DNA of 64,000 nucleotides from Dacryopinax spathularia (lineage: Eukaryota; Basidiomycota; Dacrymycetes; Dacrymycetales; Dacrymycetaceae): positions 1,364,001 to 1,428,000 of the forward strand of contig JBBPFI010000005.1 of assembly GCA_037974965.1 (NCBI GenBank), written 5' to 3'. Every line of letters starts with the position of its first letter. Within the stretch, counting starts at the first letter, position 1. Of the stretch, positions 1-12,354 are shown piece after piece. The notes under the pieces are model-generated. The model made no database searches, was not told the origin of the DNA, and worked only from the letters and a program-made list of their open reading frames with translations. The position numbers and the translations under genes were made by a program.

Positions 1-324
1 GGTGCTACTTGGCTCACGGCCGACACCATTCCCGAGCAGCACAGCGGTGAGCAGATCCCGGAGTATCGCAAGCTGGCAGATGAAGTCCGCAGGTGTCTCA
101 ACTGGTATCATGAGGCGGCGGAGTCTACCCCGCATTTGGTACGCATGAAGCTGGAAAGTAGTGGGAGGATACTGGAATTTTGGCTTCCGCTTTGTACTTC
201 GGGTGAGCTCTTTCTTGCGATGTTTTCCTCCCTCGACAACTCAGCTCATCCCAGAAAGCCAAACTGTGGCGCAGTCGGCGTGCGTAAAACCCACACTCAT
301 CTTCCTCCCAAAGCTATTCAATGA
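1..324 (+). CDS. 3' end of an unidentified protein gene (partial)
   Basis: Frame 1 is open from the first base of the window to a TGA at 322-324, about 107 codons, so this is probably the last exon of a gene that starts to the left. The peptide has a charged, helix-like stretch (PEYRKLADEVRRCLNWYHEA) and then a less convincing basic tail. No domain is recognised. A splice donor inside (gtacgc near 139) is possible, in which case the coding part would end earlier. The call rests only on an uninterrupted frame at the window edge. Confidence 0.3.
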   Translation, partial: GATWLTADTIPEQHSGEQIPEYRKLADEVRRCLNWYHEAAESTPHLVRMKLESSGRILEFWLPLCTSGELFLAMFSSLDNSAHPRKPNCGAVGVRKTHTHLPPKAIQ

Positions 325-2635
325 GAAGGCGTGACGCAGCCTCGCCGTTATTCGGCGCAGCCCGCAAACTCAGGAAAAGGCCGGCTTCAACAAAGGAGCA
401 GACCGGACGAGTGCTCACTGCTGGCCAAGCCGGCCGCTATGGGATAGAGGGACATGAACGCGCGCCGGCCGAGCGAAGCAACCAAAGAAGCGCCCTGGGT
501 GAGCCAATAGCGCATTATAAGATGGTCACCCGCCGCGCTCCTCCCGCCCCGCTCGGGGCGCTCAGCTGCCGGAAGTCGGTGAATACCGGGCGAAGCGCTC
601 TGTTCTTCTGTCTGTTTGTAGCCGGAAAGGATGGACGATCAGCGGAATGAGAGGTGGGAGGTGGGAGGGGGAGATATTCAGCTGATGCGGGGTGGAACGT
701 GCAAGTGTGCGGAGCGGGCTGTGGAAAGAAGGATAAGGAGGGAGGGAGGCTGAGGTGTTTGAGGGGCGGGTCGCTAGTGTGTTTCGCGAGAAATAGCTGG
801 AAAGGATATGAAGGGGAGACAAGGAAATGCACGTCTCGTTTGATCTACCCTGCTGCGGAGCGTCGGATGTCGACGTCTAAGCCCGCTTACGTCAACCTCC
901 CAACCACCCGCTCAACGCGAGCGCTCTACTGGCTCCCCCAACCGCCCGGTTCCTCCCTCCAAACCCGTGAAAACACCCGATAAGATCCACATCCGCCCTC
1001 CTTCATCTTCCGCTTAGCGCAGGAAGAAGAATGCACAGCGCTCACCTGACATGCCGAGCCTAATTACCGCGTCCCCTTCTCAGTTCTTAGTACTCGCTTC
1101 CTTCTCCGAAGCATGGCGGGAGCGAATAGAGAGTGGGGCTTTATACTCAGTTGCTCCCTACCGAGGCAACAAATGGGTTCTACTCGGTCCGCAGTGCAGT
1201 AGAGTGAGGAGATGGCGAGTTCGCCAAGATCTGTTCTGCTAAGGAGCGAGATAGAGGTAAGGCGACCGGTGCACTGGGTCGTCCTCTCCTCTACGTGAGT
1301 GACAGACGAGCTCGTCTGAGCAAGGCGAAAGATCTGCGACCTAGCAACGCTCTCCAGCCAATGAGGAACCAGAAACCAGCTCTCGGGAACTGCCGCCCTC
1401 TAAGTCCTCCCTCGCTCCTAGCCGGCCTTCGCCCACTCGCCCACGCACCCCGGAACCTCAGAAGCTCAGAATGCGGGTAGATAAACGACAACCTTCGGCC
1501 GTTATCTCTTCTCGCCTCGTTGTCGGCGATATGATAATATCGGGCAATCGCTCTTGTCCGCGATAGGAAGGAAGGGGGCATAGCCACCGGCCCGTTTTGC
1601 CGGAGGTAATTTTAGTGTGTGAGGGCGTTGATGCTGGAATGCGTGGATGCCTCCGGGTGCGGGGTGACGCGGCGCCCTGGCTCTGCTCTGAAATTGCTGC
1701 GCTCTGGTTGGTTGGCTGTGCTTTGCCTCTCCTCCTCTCTCTGAGGTGTTTGAAGAGGTTAAGATGCCTAGAAATTAGTCGGTTCGTGGGTGCAGTGGTT
1801 GGGAGTGAAGGTTTGAGGCTCTTGATAACACAATATTATCAGATCTTTTGCTGGCGGGCTCAGTTTCCGGAAGAGGAGGAAAATGAGGCATTCCAGTCGT
1901 AAAACGCGTCTCGCGATTGGTCGAGACGCGCATTCACGCGCACTATAGTAGGGGCTTGGATCTTCTCACATCGTGTCGTTCGTCAAGCTTCGACTCCTTC
2001 GGTCGTCAGAGAGTGTACAGCGCGCAGTGCCTGACCTGATCTGTGCGTTGCATGGAACGGAGGGTTACGGCGGGGCTCGGCAGCCGTATGTATGCGCAAC
2101 GCAACACGACCACTTTCCAAACAAGCACGACCGTACACACACCGCGCTTTCCCCTCTTCCCTTCCCTACCGCCGCCCATCATCTTCTCCCCTTTGCCAGA
2201 CCTCATTCGCCCCTCTTCTCATCTCTCTCACTCTGACTACCATCCCGCCTTCACACAGTCATATAACCCTTCCATATACTCAGTCCCCGTGAATTCAGGC
2301 TACAAATACCCCCCCGCTTGAACCTCTCCCTCCCTTCCTCCCTTCCACCGGGCATTTTCACCCCCATCAGCAGCAGCAGCACCCCAACAATTCACGCGCT
2401 GTCATACCGCTCATACCACACTACCGCACACACATACCACCCGGTCCTCTCGCATCCACTCCCTCGGCTCTGGCTCAGGGTGTAGATGACCCCGCTCGCG
2501 CTGTCGCTGTCAATGTCGATGTCTACTACCTGCTTGCACTCGACGTCGACTTCGGCATACCTCCTTGGGCTGTTCACCTATCTCGTCGCGCCTACTGAAC
2601 CGCCGCTCAAGACACTCACATTGTCACCATCGAAG
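325..2635. other. Intergenic stretch, no gene recognised
   Basis: Only short overlapping open frames on both strands, none with a recognisable domain. The last 600 bases before the F-box-like gene are strongly pyrimidine-rich (many ccctcc/ttccc runs and a CAG run near 2373), typical of a fungal promoter and 5' leader. Confidence 0.5.
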
Positions 2636-3796
2636 ATGTCGACTACCTCAACGACAGTCGCGGTCAGGACGCCGCCGACGACCCGAACGAGGACAACAGC
2701 CTACCCAACCCAGCGCTGCCTCCCGCTCGAGCTCGTCCTCGAGATCGTCGACTCCCTCGCCCTCCCCTCCTCGCCCTCATCCTACACCCACCCACCCGAC
2801 GTCCTCGCCACCCTCCTCTCCCTCTGCCTCGTCTCCCGCGCCGTTTCCCGCGTCGCAATACGTCACCTATACTCGCGCATCTACCTCCGTACCCCCTCTC
2901 AACTCCGAGCATTTTTCGACCACCCCTCCCGTCCTTCCCGTGCACACCTCACCCACGCTCTGGGGTTCGCCCCTGGCATACCCTTGTCGTCAATCGACGT
3001 CCACCATATTTCCTTCCTCTACGGCCCCCACCTCCAGCGGCTCGATCTAGAAGGCCAAATTCACTGGTTCACCCCTTCCCCCAAACATGGCGCGCCCCCC
3101 ACATCTCACCTGGACGAGCTCGCCCTGATCCCAGGCGGGCAACGATACCCACTCGAAATGTTCGCTAATTGGACCCCCTTCCCCAAGCTAAAGAGGCTCG
3201 CATTCATGCATGCGGTGCTGCATGATCACTCGGATAACCCGGGGTACTATGCCCGGCTTGAGGGCATGTTTCCGCAGCTGGAGGTGCTGGTTCTCACGTT
3301 GCCGGCAAGGTCGAGAAGACAGCTGGCGAGCTTTGCGCATCTGCTTAGCTGCTTGCCGAGGTTACGGAAAGCGATCCTGATCGAGCCTTGTCCTCCAAGC
3401 GCATCACGCAGGCTCTCATCCCCCTCTCCGCCAAGCTCGCCCCTCCTCTCTCCCTCCGCACTCCCTTCCCCCACAAACTCTCCAACCGCCTCCCCCACCC
3501 AGACTCAGGCGCAGCTGTCAATAGAAGAGCTAGAAGAAAGTATTGGCAAATCCCTCCTCTCCCGCCGACCGAGTCCGTGCGAGATCCATGAGGTGCTTGC
3601 GACGGCTCATGGCTGCCCAGAGGGCGTGGAGGGGAAGAGGGCGTTTAAGCCTTGGTTTGCGGGGGTCGTGAGGGAGGGGAGGGTGTGGGGGTTGGAGGGG
3701 AGGGTTTGGGGGAGGCGGGAGGTGGTTGAGGAGGGGGAGGGAGAGGACGGGGAGGGGGAGGTGTCGCCCGTGGAGATGGTGACACTCGAGTGCTGA
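2636..3796 (+). CDS. F-box-like protein
   Basis: Single-exon frame of 386 codons from the ATG at 2636 to the TGA at 3794. Near the N-terminus (about residues 25-75) is a segment of the form QRCLPLELVLEIVDSL followed by LLSLCLVSRAVSRVAIRHLY, the usual F-box-like pattern of a leucine/proline start, two helices and a C-L-V-S-R motif. The rest has leucine-spaced segments of the leucine-rich-repeat type seen in fungal F-box proteins, then a serine/proline-rich spacer and an acidic Glu/Gly tail. F-box proteins recruit substrates to SCF ubiquitin ligases through Skp1; the substrate cannot be told. An in-frame ATG at 2486 exists, but the extra 50 residues are low complexity and I prefer 2636. C-ending codons dominate, unlike the antisense frames. 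Confidence 0.65.
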   Translation: MSTTSTTVAVRTPPTTRTRTTAYPTQRCLPLELVLEIVDSLALPSSPSSYTHPPDVLATLLSLCLVSRAVSRVAIRHLYSRIYLRTPSQLRAFFDHPSRPSRAHLTHALGFAPGIPLSSIDVHHISFLYGPHLQRLDLEGQIHWFTPSPKHGAPPTSHLDELALIPGGQRYPLEMFANWTPFPKLKRLAFMHAVLHDHSDNPGYYARLEGMFPQLEVLVLTLPARSRRQLASFAHLLSCLPRLRKAILIEPCPPSASRRLSSPSPPSSPLLSPSALPSPTNSPTASPTQTQAQLSIEELEESIGKSLLSRRPSPCEIHEVLATAHGCPEGVEGKRAFKPWFAGVVREGRVWGLEGRVWGRREVVEEGEGEDGEGEVSPVEMVTLEC

Positions 3797-5428
3797 AGGG
3801 GCAGTGAGGTTCACTAAGAGGGACCATGCATCGACAGACGGGCCGCATATATCGGCTGCGAAAGCGCATATATCGACTAGCAACCTGCATACATCGACCT
3901 CGCCGTCTCGCACACATCGATCTCGCCGAAGCGGACCTGTCGACAGCGTCTCGGACCCCTTCCTTAGTGGGCCTCGCACTGTACGTCGGTCGAGTGATGC
4001 TAACCCACCGCGTCATGGATGAACCCTCATCCACCCTTGTCGGCACACAACCCAAATGGTCCCCGTTCGCCAGCTCACCGAGACTTGCCGTCTACTCTCC
4101 ACGTCATCTATCGATGTGTCGACCGCGGCAAACAGGGCCAACCAATAACCCCTACGATCTGGCCCTTTCCCCTTCCAACCCGTCGTCTGAAAATTGCTTG
4201 GCATGCGCCTCGCTGTCGGGCCCGCACACAACACGTTCCACATATCTTTCTCCCTGAATCTGTTTTGGCTCTCCTGGACGTCGCAAGCACGTCCTTATCT
4301 CATATTCCCTCACAAATGGATTCCCTCCCTCAGTTTCTCCCCATGTACGTCACTTGCTAGCCATTGTCTGCTGATTTACCTCTAACCCCCGGCGGTGCCT
4401 CCTGGTCTGAAGACTTGGAGGTCGGGGTTGTGTACTGTACTGTAATGTACTGTATTTGGTGTATAACATATACATAGTAGGACGCATTTATTGTTTTTTG
4501 GATATTGGTCGTTTGTAGGAAATGTGATCGTGATTGTGATTGGCTTTCATATCCTCGAGTGATGTCCATGCGCGAGTGTAGTCTGTCGCAATCAACGACC
4601 ATATCCGGCGCCGTACGAGCTGAGCTGGCAAGCACATCCGTATTGCAACTCTTCTTGGAAGGAAGATGTCTGCAAGATGTTTTCAGTAGGCCTCATGATA
4701 ACTACTTCTCACGATCTCATCGCTCTAGTACTGTACATCCATCGCCCTCGAACGGCAAACAGCCAACAACGGAGGACAAAAACCGGCTTTAAGCTGTTTC
4801 TCTCTAAACCCGACACCCCTACAGCCGATTTCCCTTTTTATCCCCGATTGTGATTACTATCACCGACAGATCTTATGGCCGATCGCACGTCACGTCACAC
4901 TTGCCAAGCCCACCCTGCATTCCTCCGCGAACACGGCCTCATCCTCAGCAGCTGAAAGTCACTGAATAGGGGTCAGTACGCTGATTAGAGAGAAGCAGCT
5001 TGCCTTCGGTAAGTAAAGTGCGTTACGTGTTGCTGTACGCTGTGCTGCTTTGAGCGGTGAAGGGGCGCGTGAGGGCTCTTTATTTGGCTGCGAAGAACGA
5101 CGGAAGACGGAGGGTGTGGAGCCATCCACCGAGCCTCACCGGGCTTTGGCTTCTCAGTCTTCGGTTGAGCGTTCGGTTGCTGAGTGAGAGGTGGGGGCGG
5201 TCGGACGAGCTGCTTTGACTGTGACGGTCGACTGTTCTACACTGTCTACTGTCTGTAATCTCGATACCGACACTTCGAGTGCTGAAGGTGTTGTCTTACT
5301 GTGCGACATACCGACCACCCCCTCTCTTACGCCGCTCAACACGCGATCCACGGCGCATACACCCACCTCCCACCACCAAACCACACCGCACCACACCACA
5401 CCCCTTTTCCCAAACCGCAGGGCGCACG
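3797..5428. other. Intergenic stretch, no gene recognised
   Basis: Short unsupported frames only (for example 4505-4792, plus strand). Around 3840-3930 there are several short repeated cgcatatatcg-like words. The last 130 bases before 5429 are CA/CC-rich and probably the leader of the next gene. Confidence 0.5.
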
Positions 5429-6624
5429 ATGTCCCTCTCCCGCCCCCCACCCTCCCCAAGCACGCCAACAATCGAATATCACCCCCATCCACCCCGGCTC
5501 CTCAGCTCGCTCATCCCATCCCTGCCCAACCCTGCAAACCTGCTCGCTGCTGTGCCTGGGGCGGCGCACCAAACGGTGTTCTCGCCTCCTTTGACTGATG
5601 AGGGGCCTGCTTCGCCGGGTTTGTGGGTAGGCACGCGGAATGGGAACGGGATTGGGGGTGGGAGTGGACGGATGGGAAGCAGGAGGGGCTCGAGGGATCA
5701 GGGGCTGAGGGAGAGCTTGAGCGGGAGAGGAAGAGGGAGCCTTAGGCGGAGAGGGACGAGCAGTCGGAGCATCGCCCAGCTCGCTGCGAGCCTCTCCGAC
5801 TCCCCAGAAATGGTAGACGAGTCTCTCCTCCCGGACGAGCGTAAGCGGGTGCTTCACGACATACGCGAGGTGCGTACCCTCCCTACCCTCCCGACTTCTT
5901 CTCTTCTCTTTTCGGTGAGGAGGAGACAGGCTGATGAGGGGTTGTGCGGTAGTTGTTTGCTGGACGACCGAGTGTCGAGATATGGGAGAGAAGCTTTAGG
6001 AGCGATTGTACGTATGAGGATCCGTTGGTGAGGGCTGTGGGGGTGAGGCAAGTCGCTGCTCAGGTGCGTCCTTCTTCCCACTACCACATCTCTTCCCCTC
6101 CATCCCACTCATTCCTCCGTTCCCTTCCTGCCGCCGTAAGCTCCACCACCCCTTCACGACCTCCCCTCTGCCTGGGGCGTTCCCAGAGACTACTGTAAGA
6201 TGTAAGCTAACCCCCCACCCGAGCAGTTCCACCTCCTCCCCCTCCTCCTCCCTCCCCAAACCCTCGCCTCCCTCCTCCTAGCCTCCACACCCACCCAACT
6301 CGTCCTCTCCCAGCATCAGCTCTACACACTCCGCGCAATCCCTTCGCTCCGGAAAACAGTCAGGAGCGTTCTGGTCGTTGAGCTCGATCCGGGGGATAGG
6401 GTGCGGGCGATGTGGGATTTATGGGGCGGGGAGGGGGTGCCTGTGAGGTGGGGGGCTGCGGTGAGTTCGGTTGATCGCTCGTGACTGATGGGTGGGGATG
6501 CTGATTCGGTTTTTCTTTTTTTTTTTTTTTGGGTTGGGCGTAGACGTTGAGAAGGCTCAATGGGGTCGTGACACCTTGGGTCGTCAGAGTACCAAAGGAG
6601 ATCGGAGTGACAACGGAGGACTGA
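5429..6624 (+). CDS. NTF2/SnoaL-like fold protein
   Basis: Four exons fit one frame: 5429-5869, 5953-6063, 6227-6460 and 6544-6624, each phase 0, giving 288 residues. The first exon is Ser/Gly/Arg-rich and poorly conserved, ending in a helix. Exon 2 carries the best signal, WERSFRSDCTYEDPLVRAVG then VRQVAAQ, which matches the F-x-x-D-x-x-x-x-D-P pattern of fungal SnoaL/NTF2-like proteins. The last exon has RRLNGVVTPWVVRVPK, typical of a family C-terminus. The family is a small alpha+beta barrel of mostly unknown function in fungi. The intron before the last exon contains a long T run near 6516. The gene converges on the aldo-keto reductase gene at 7007. Confidence 0.7.
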
Positions 6625-7006
6625 GGCTCACCTCAGGAGGCCTTGAACAGGAGCAGGATTTTCGGGAAGATAAACAGGTATATGCGCTGGATCATGATGA
6701 AGGGTGCGCATATTTGCCGCATCGGCATGGACGGGCCAAAGAGAGACCAGGCCGTTTGTAATCTTAATGCGGAGCGATGGGGAAGGATACGATTTTGTGT
6801 CGACTAATTGTATAACCACAGCTCAATGACAATCAACGAATCAATGACCCACGAACAGACCCCTCTACAAGCGACATTGATACATTCCTTCATTTTTACA
6901 ACAAAAGCACTGTGCATACATCACCTCCACGCTCCTCCACGCTGCCCGTCCGACACTCCCCTCCCTGCCCCTCTCCCGCCCGCGATCATTATCTGTCGTC
7001 TAGTAC

Positions 7007-7943
7007 TCAGAACCCATCCATATGTTTCTGGAACCACCTAAAATGCGTTCCCTCACCCGCCCCGTCAATCTCCCCCACCTCAGCCTCCGTCAGTCCCTTC
7101 CCATCATACGCAGTCAGATACTCCTTAAGCCTCTCCTCCTTGCCAGTTGTCGTGACGGATACCGCTCCTTTAGCTTTAAGCCAGAGAAGGAGGATCTGGC
7201 CGGGCGTCTTTGCGTACTTCTTGCTCAGGCGGTCAAGGATGGGTGTAACTGGTCCATTGGGGTTACGGGTGAGGGGTACAAGTCCGCCAAAGGATTCGAC
7301 GAGGATGTTGTTGGCTTTCATAAGCTCCAGCAGGGGGGAGAGCTGCTTCAGCACATAAGGATGAAACCTACCCCCTCGTCAGCCTCAGCCTACCCTACAC
7401 AAGCAGCGAAGAAGCGCAGGCGTGCAAGAGAGAGAAGAAAGGCACGCACTCAATCTGGTTCACCACCGGCTTTTCCCCTCCCAAACCCAGCACCCTCTCC
7501 AGATCCTTAGGGCGGAAATTGGAGACCCCTATGCTCCTCGCCAAGCCAAGCCGCTTACACTCCTCCATCCCTCTCCACACTTCTTCCAATTTCCCCTCTG
7601 CCTCAAACGGGATGGGCGAGTGAACGAGCCATAAGTCCACGTATTCCAGCTGCAACTTCTTCAGGCTTCCGCGTAGGCTGTCGACTAGGCTCTCGCCAGG
7701 GGAGAGCGTGTCCAGCTTGGTCGTTACGTATAGCTCGTCCCGGGGGATCTGAGAGGCAGAGAGAGCAGACCCGACAGAGGATTCGTTAGCGTACATCTGG
7801 GCAGTGTCGATATGCCTAAACCCTGCTCCCAAAGCGAGCCGGACGGGCTGGGAGGCGTCCGAGCCGTAGTGCGCTGTGCCGGTGCCGAAGCCGAGTTGGG
7901 GGATGGGGTGTTGGTCGGGGAGGAGGAGGGTTGGGGGGGACAT
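7007..7943 (-). CDS. Aldo-keto reductase
   Basis: Two exons, 7450-7943 and 7007-7367, splice to 284 residues; the joint reads NQIE-FHPYV, a classical aldo-keto reductase segment. The NAD(P)H-dependent family reduces carbonyls to alcohols in the cytosol. The catalytic tetrad is present: Asp46 and Tyr51 in the HIDTAQMY motif, Lys76 in VTTKLDTL and His108 in LVHSP. IGVSNF and the C-terminal S-V-T-T-T-G-K-E-E-R cofactor region are also seen. The length is a little under the usual 300-320. The ATG at 7943 was chosen because the start of the domain follows at once. A broken copy of exon 1 and its upstream region lies at 12529-13190. The 82-base intron contains one imperfect copy of the aagaagcg word that is expanded in the broken copy. 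Confidence 0.9.
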
Positions 7944-8329
7944 GATGGGCTCTGGGTGGGGTTGCGAGGTGGTGGTAGGAGGGAGGGAGGGAGGGGGGGA
8001 GGAGGGGAGATGTGTGGTGTGAGCTGGACGCGACTCATGATGATACACCTTCGGCGATAGCGGTACCACCAGTGACCGCTATCCCCGAGATGTGGACAAT
8101 CGTTCTTCAGATAGGAAGGGAACGTAAGTCGCTTCTCCCTATATTTATAGTCATGGTACAGCGTTCTGGACGACTCTGGGTAAATGCTATCCAGCAGCCA
8201 CTGGCAATGACGAGGAGAAGGAGATCGCATGCTATCCGCCGTCATGAGGGCAATACTGCGGACTTGTCTTGCTGGGTCCTGCACAGACCTGTCCCAGGGG
8301 CCAGGGATCTTTCACCTTGAACAGTGTCT

Positions 8330-8880
8330 CGCAAGACAGCAAGCGGATTAGACTGCAGAAAGGCAGACACCCAAGTAAGCTGCTACTACTCAGAGTCGGT
8401 CAAACTCCAATCACTCTCCTCATCTTCGGGTGATGCACGTTGGCTCCGATGTCGCATTCGTGCAGGGCTCGTGAGATCCCACTTCTCCTGTATGCCGTGC
8501 CAGCACACGCTAGGATGGCCCTCACAGAATCAGAAACCTGCCATAATCGGAAACCCAACATATCGCATGAAGAGGAAGAGTGCTTTGCCGTAAGACCATC
8601 TTCCACGCCATAAGAATTCACGCCGCCCTTGTGGAAACATCAGAATGCAGAGCTGGACTAGGTCAGCTGTGTTAGGAAGCTAGACGAGCATAGGAGCCCA
8701 CGAAGAGAGTGGCTCCAATGCCTCGCTACCGCATCAGTGGTCGTTGTTAGGAGGTTCATCTGGTAACGCACAGTGCCCATACTGTGAAACATTAGCTCGA
8801 AGGCCCAACGCTAAGGTAGCGCGCGTGCTTACATTTGTCGCAAGTTCAACCTCTCCGAGCTGGTCTTCAAGCGAGGTCAT
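8330..8880 (-). pseudogene. Decayed DUF6533 gene, 5' part only
   Basis: On the minus strand an ATG at 8880 opens with MTSLEDQLGEVELA, like the starts of the other DUF6533 copies here (SLKQLGQEEV, SLPNQLGQVEV), followed by a gtaagc donor. About 250 bases further on, near 8640-8545, is RWSYGKALFLFMRYVGFPIM, the hallmark of the family. After that a stop follows and no later membrane helices are found. It is a truncated copy. Confidence 0.6.
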
Positions 8881-9734
8881 TGTCACAGCACGCAAGAACC
8901 TGAAGTGCATTGCCGAGCTATGGCAATATCCAGGAGTCAGGGCCTCTTGGTACCAACAGCTAGATATACTGTGAAAGACGCATGGGGGAATCGCGTAGAA
9001 GTCCGACCGCCAGGAGGGCGCGCACAAAAGACTAAGCGGTGCTGCCGAGGCAGGCACAGCCCAGTATGCATTCTCCGCTTCACCCCGCTTTTCCGTCCGT
9101 GTAGGAACAGGTGATCAGCAGTATCAAAGGAGTCATCAACCTCCGATAGACGCTCAGTGCTTGCTGGCAGTTGAACTTCCCGTCCAGGGATGTTACACAG
9201 AGCGACGTGAAGCTTCAGACCCCCAGTGCTGACAGCACAACACAGGAAGTTCACAGTAGGCGCTCCAGATAGGTATAAGCATTATCTCTTGGGCAGACAC
9301 CAAACTAGTCTTGCGAACGAACCACTGCCAGTCGGCCATGAGGTCGGCCAAGAGCAGCAATGTCCAAGAATGATATTTGATTGAGATGGAGACCATGCGG
9401 ATCTCCTCTGTGAGACAGCGCAATCTTTGTGAGAATGAAGACAACATGCAACAAGATGTCCAAATGCAAGTCTTAGCAGGATCATTGACGCTGATAGTCG
9501 CGGATGCGATGATTGCCCTGGCTCTCCCTCGAGAATAAAGCCGATCACATCAGCCGAGATGCCGTCGGGAGCTATTTTCCAGGGGCTGATGAAGCAGTTA
9601 CCGCTCCCGCCGAGTGTTTTCACTGCCCTTTGTCAAGGAGCGGTTCTCATGGAGAGCCGACTATGTGTCTTACATGCATGTGGCATCATGGCCAGATCTG
9701 ATGGTGAAACAACTGGCTGGCACTCCTATCTTGC
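8881..9734. other. Intergenic, no gene recognised
   Basis: Short frames on both strands with no recognisable motif. It may contain further worn DUF6533 sequence that I cannot read with confidence. Confidence 0.4.
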
Positions 9735-9960
9735 TGGAAAGAACGATTCAAGACCCTGGAGAAGAGCCGCTTCTTCCTGCTGCAAGACGTTGAACAGCCA
9801 GTAACAGCCAGCTCGATCTTGTCCGGCAAAGAGCTGATGAACCACCGTCATTCTTGGTGCAGATTTTGTGGGAGCAGATGGTGTGCTGTTCTGATGGCTA
9901 AGAGTCGATTCGCAATCGTCAAAACCTCGGGTCCGGAATGTCAGCGGAAAGGAACCAGTT
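9735..9960 (-). pseudogene. Broken duplicate of the Rco1-like gene's last exon
   Basis: The minus-strand translation contains STLSHQNSTPSAPTKSAPR and further on LQQEEAALLQGLES. These match the end of the intact Rco1-like gene at 27394-27702, which has RTLSHQNSTLSPPTKSAPK and LLQKKGEAALLKFLES. The nucleotide match is also plain around gtgctgttctgatggctaag. Between the two matching blocks the frame is disturbed, and no other exon of the gene is seen nearby. It is a fragment left by duplication. Confidence 0.75.
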
Positions 9961-10826
9961 GAAGCCGGCTCGCTGTGGAAATAATGTAAGTCCTGTTTGG
10001 AGGCGAGATACAAGCCCATTCCTGACGAAAAGTAGGGATGTAATTCTAGAGCTAAGTTTTGAATCCGAGCAGATTGGAAGCGGGTCGAGAGGAAGGCATG
10101 TCTTGCACCATCTACATGGGTCTGCGGTTTGCCAGCGCAACGCTCTCCTTCCGTCACTGGTGTGGACCATCGATTGTTCGGGGATATGATTGGAAGAAGC
10201 GTTTGTGTGACTCGCGCTGGCTATTGGTATCGGTGGAAGACCTGGCTATCGTACGAGAAAGGCACTACTTCGTTGGTGTGGAAACGAGCGGCACATCGCA
10301 CCACCATGTAAGCACTGTATTCTGTTGCTCTATCTCTATGTCATTTCCAATCAGACAGGATGGAGTTCGAAAGCTGGTAGAAGTGATAATGGTAAATCTC
10401 CTTATCATAGTTTCGGCAGGAGAGCTGACTTCGTCAGAAGTGGAAGGGGCTCAGCTGGCAACTTGTACTTCGACTCCGCCGAACCTCCTGTAAACTAGCG
10501 CGACATGGAAGGTTCCCAATGATGATTGGACCTTTGCAGCCCCACAACCCCTCGGACAACTCTTCTCGGACTAGACAGCACCGCTTGGCACTTCCTCAGG
10601 AAGCGATCCGCTGCAACCGCCATCGACATGTCAAGTGCGTACACAGTTCAGGTCTCCTGTCTATGCAGTGCTATGTCCATTTATCGTATTGGACTCATAA
10701 TCTGGAACACTGCAAGGACCATCGACTCTTCACATGGCTGGACCGCATAACGGCCTCATATATCCTGCGCGAGTCTTGATGTGTGGGCCACGCAAATCAT
10801 CACTTTCTACCCTTTCTCTGGTGACA
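9961..10826. other. Intergenic stretch, no gene recognised
   Basis: Several short plus-strand frames (for example 10059-10493 and 10519-10779) but no motif I recognise. It serves at least as upstream region of the DUF6533 gene at 10827. Confidence 0.4.
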
Positions 10827-12185
10827 TGTCTTCTCTCGTAATAGGACTCGGCCAGTCCGACGTTGACGAAGCTGTGAGTGTCGCTCTTCTGGTCCATCAC
10901 GATGGGGTATAAGCTGTCGGAAAGTGTCGCTGACTGAGGAGGACATAGTATGGAATATGTCAGTCATTCCTTCCATTCGTTTACGTCTAACTAATGCCAT
11001 GTCAGGCGTCGGCGCAACGCTGGTTGTTGGTGCTTTTTGCCGTGATACCAGCATGCACACATTAACGACCATTGCAGTTATACGATTATCTCCTGACCTT
11101 CCCACTGGAGAAGCAGCTTGTGTGGGGATCGAAGTGGACCTTCGGAAAGGCACTCTTCATCTTCATTCGGTATACGGCCTTCTTTTTCGTTTCTGCATTC
11201 CTCTTCGGTAGGTTCTTTCAACCCAAACTCACACAGTACATCTGAAATCTAGCCGAGTTTCATATGGGAATCCGGTCTCCAGCATGTCCTGTAAAGGTGT
11301 TTTGTATTCGGCAATGAGTATGCCTTCCCTGCGCACTTCACCCGACGAATGTCTGACACGGGAGACAGCTCTTACTCCCGTCATTTTGCTTCTCGCTGGG
11401 CTCGTCCTGGCTTTGCGAACATGGGCTCTGTGGGATCGAAACCCGATTGTTGGCACTCTTGTAGGCCTTGCTTGGGCAGCAAACACAGTAGTCGTTCTGG
11501 TATCCACCGGCTACGCAATCGAAGGGGTAACCCTATATGATAACACCATTCCGGGACTGACTGGATGCGGTCCAACCTACAACGACTCGGCCGCAGCCGC
11601 CACCCTCAGGATATACTCCTCTGTAAGCGCCTACGAAGCTTGCAAGTTAATCTTTTCTTCCTTACCTCCGCAATCATTGACGTACACTCAGTGATATTCT
11701 TTCTAACCGTCTTGCGCGGTCTTCGTTACCGTACGTTGACCCATGGTATCCATCATTAGATGTGAATTGAACTTCCTACAGTGTATCGCCCGACCCAGCT
11801 CATGTTTACGCTGTATCGAGATGGTTTGTCTGCGTCGTTGTCTGTACGTCCTTTTGTCACTGTAACTGACTGCTTCTTCCAACAGCATTCCTTGCCTCTA
11901 TATGTCTGCTCGGTAGGTTGCAGTCATCAATAAGTCGACCAGTGAAGCAGCTCACGATACCTTGCAGCATTCAACATCGTCAATGCTTACTTGTGCAAGA
12001 CTAACAACCCGTACTTCTGCCTGCCATACATGATTAGCATCGCCTTTGATTTCATCTGCCCTTGTCGCATCATCTTGAACCTCCGAGCAGCATGTATGGG
12101 AGGCGATGAGGGGTGGGACCTGGCGACTACAGTTCCGGAAAGCACGGCGAATGGCAACAACTCGTACGGGGCAGGAACTATGTAA
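10827..12185 (+). CDS. DUF6533 multi-pass membrane protein
   Basis: Multi-exon gene of a family common in Agaricomycetes. It opens MSSLVIGLGQSDVDEA at 10827. An exon near 11080 gives LYDYLLTFPLEKQLVW and KALFIFIRYTAFFF, the DUF6533 signature. Further exons hold hydrophobic helices, among them LLLAGLVLALRTWALWDRN (after an intron ending gacag at about 11369), a loop GCGPTYNDSAA, and FLTVLRGLRYR. The last exon reads FICPCRIILNLRAA and ends at the TGA at 12183-12185. The layout suggests about seven membrane helices. The function of the family is unknown. The acceptor near 11256 is not standard, so exact exon ends are uncertain, but most of the gene reads open. It is one of at least six copies between 8.3 and 27 kb; the closest relative here is at 25677. 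Confidence 0.65.
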
Positions 12186-12354
12186 TGGTTGTGCAACTGA
12201 GTTGGAGAACGAATGGCGTTGAACGCTTAGCACTTGTACATTTTAGTCGCCTCTATAGCCTCGGCGGCTCAACGTCTTGACCTAGACCCGAGTGAAAGGA
12301 GCTCTTATTACTGTAGCGGCCCAATGGCACGGCGGGACGCAACTGAACTACAGA

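Noticed and set aside
2486-2635. Upstream in-frame ATG for the F-box-like gene
   Set aside because: Adds 50 low-complexity residues without domain support; the ATG at 2636 fits better.
5336-5857. Minus-strand Pro/Arg-rich frame of 173 codons
   Set aside because: Antisense to exon 1 of the NTF2-like gene; low-complexity product typical of GC-rich shadows.
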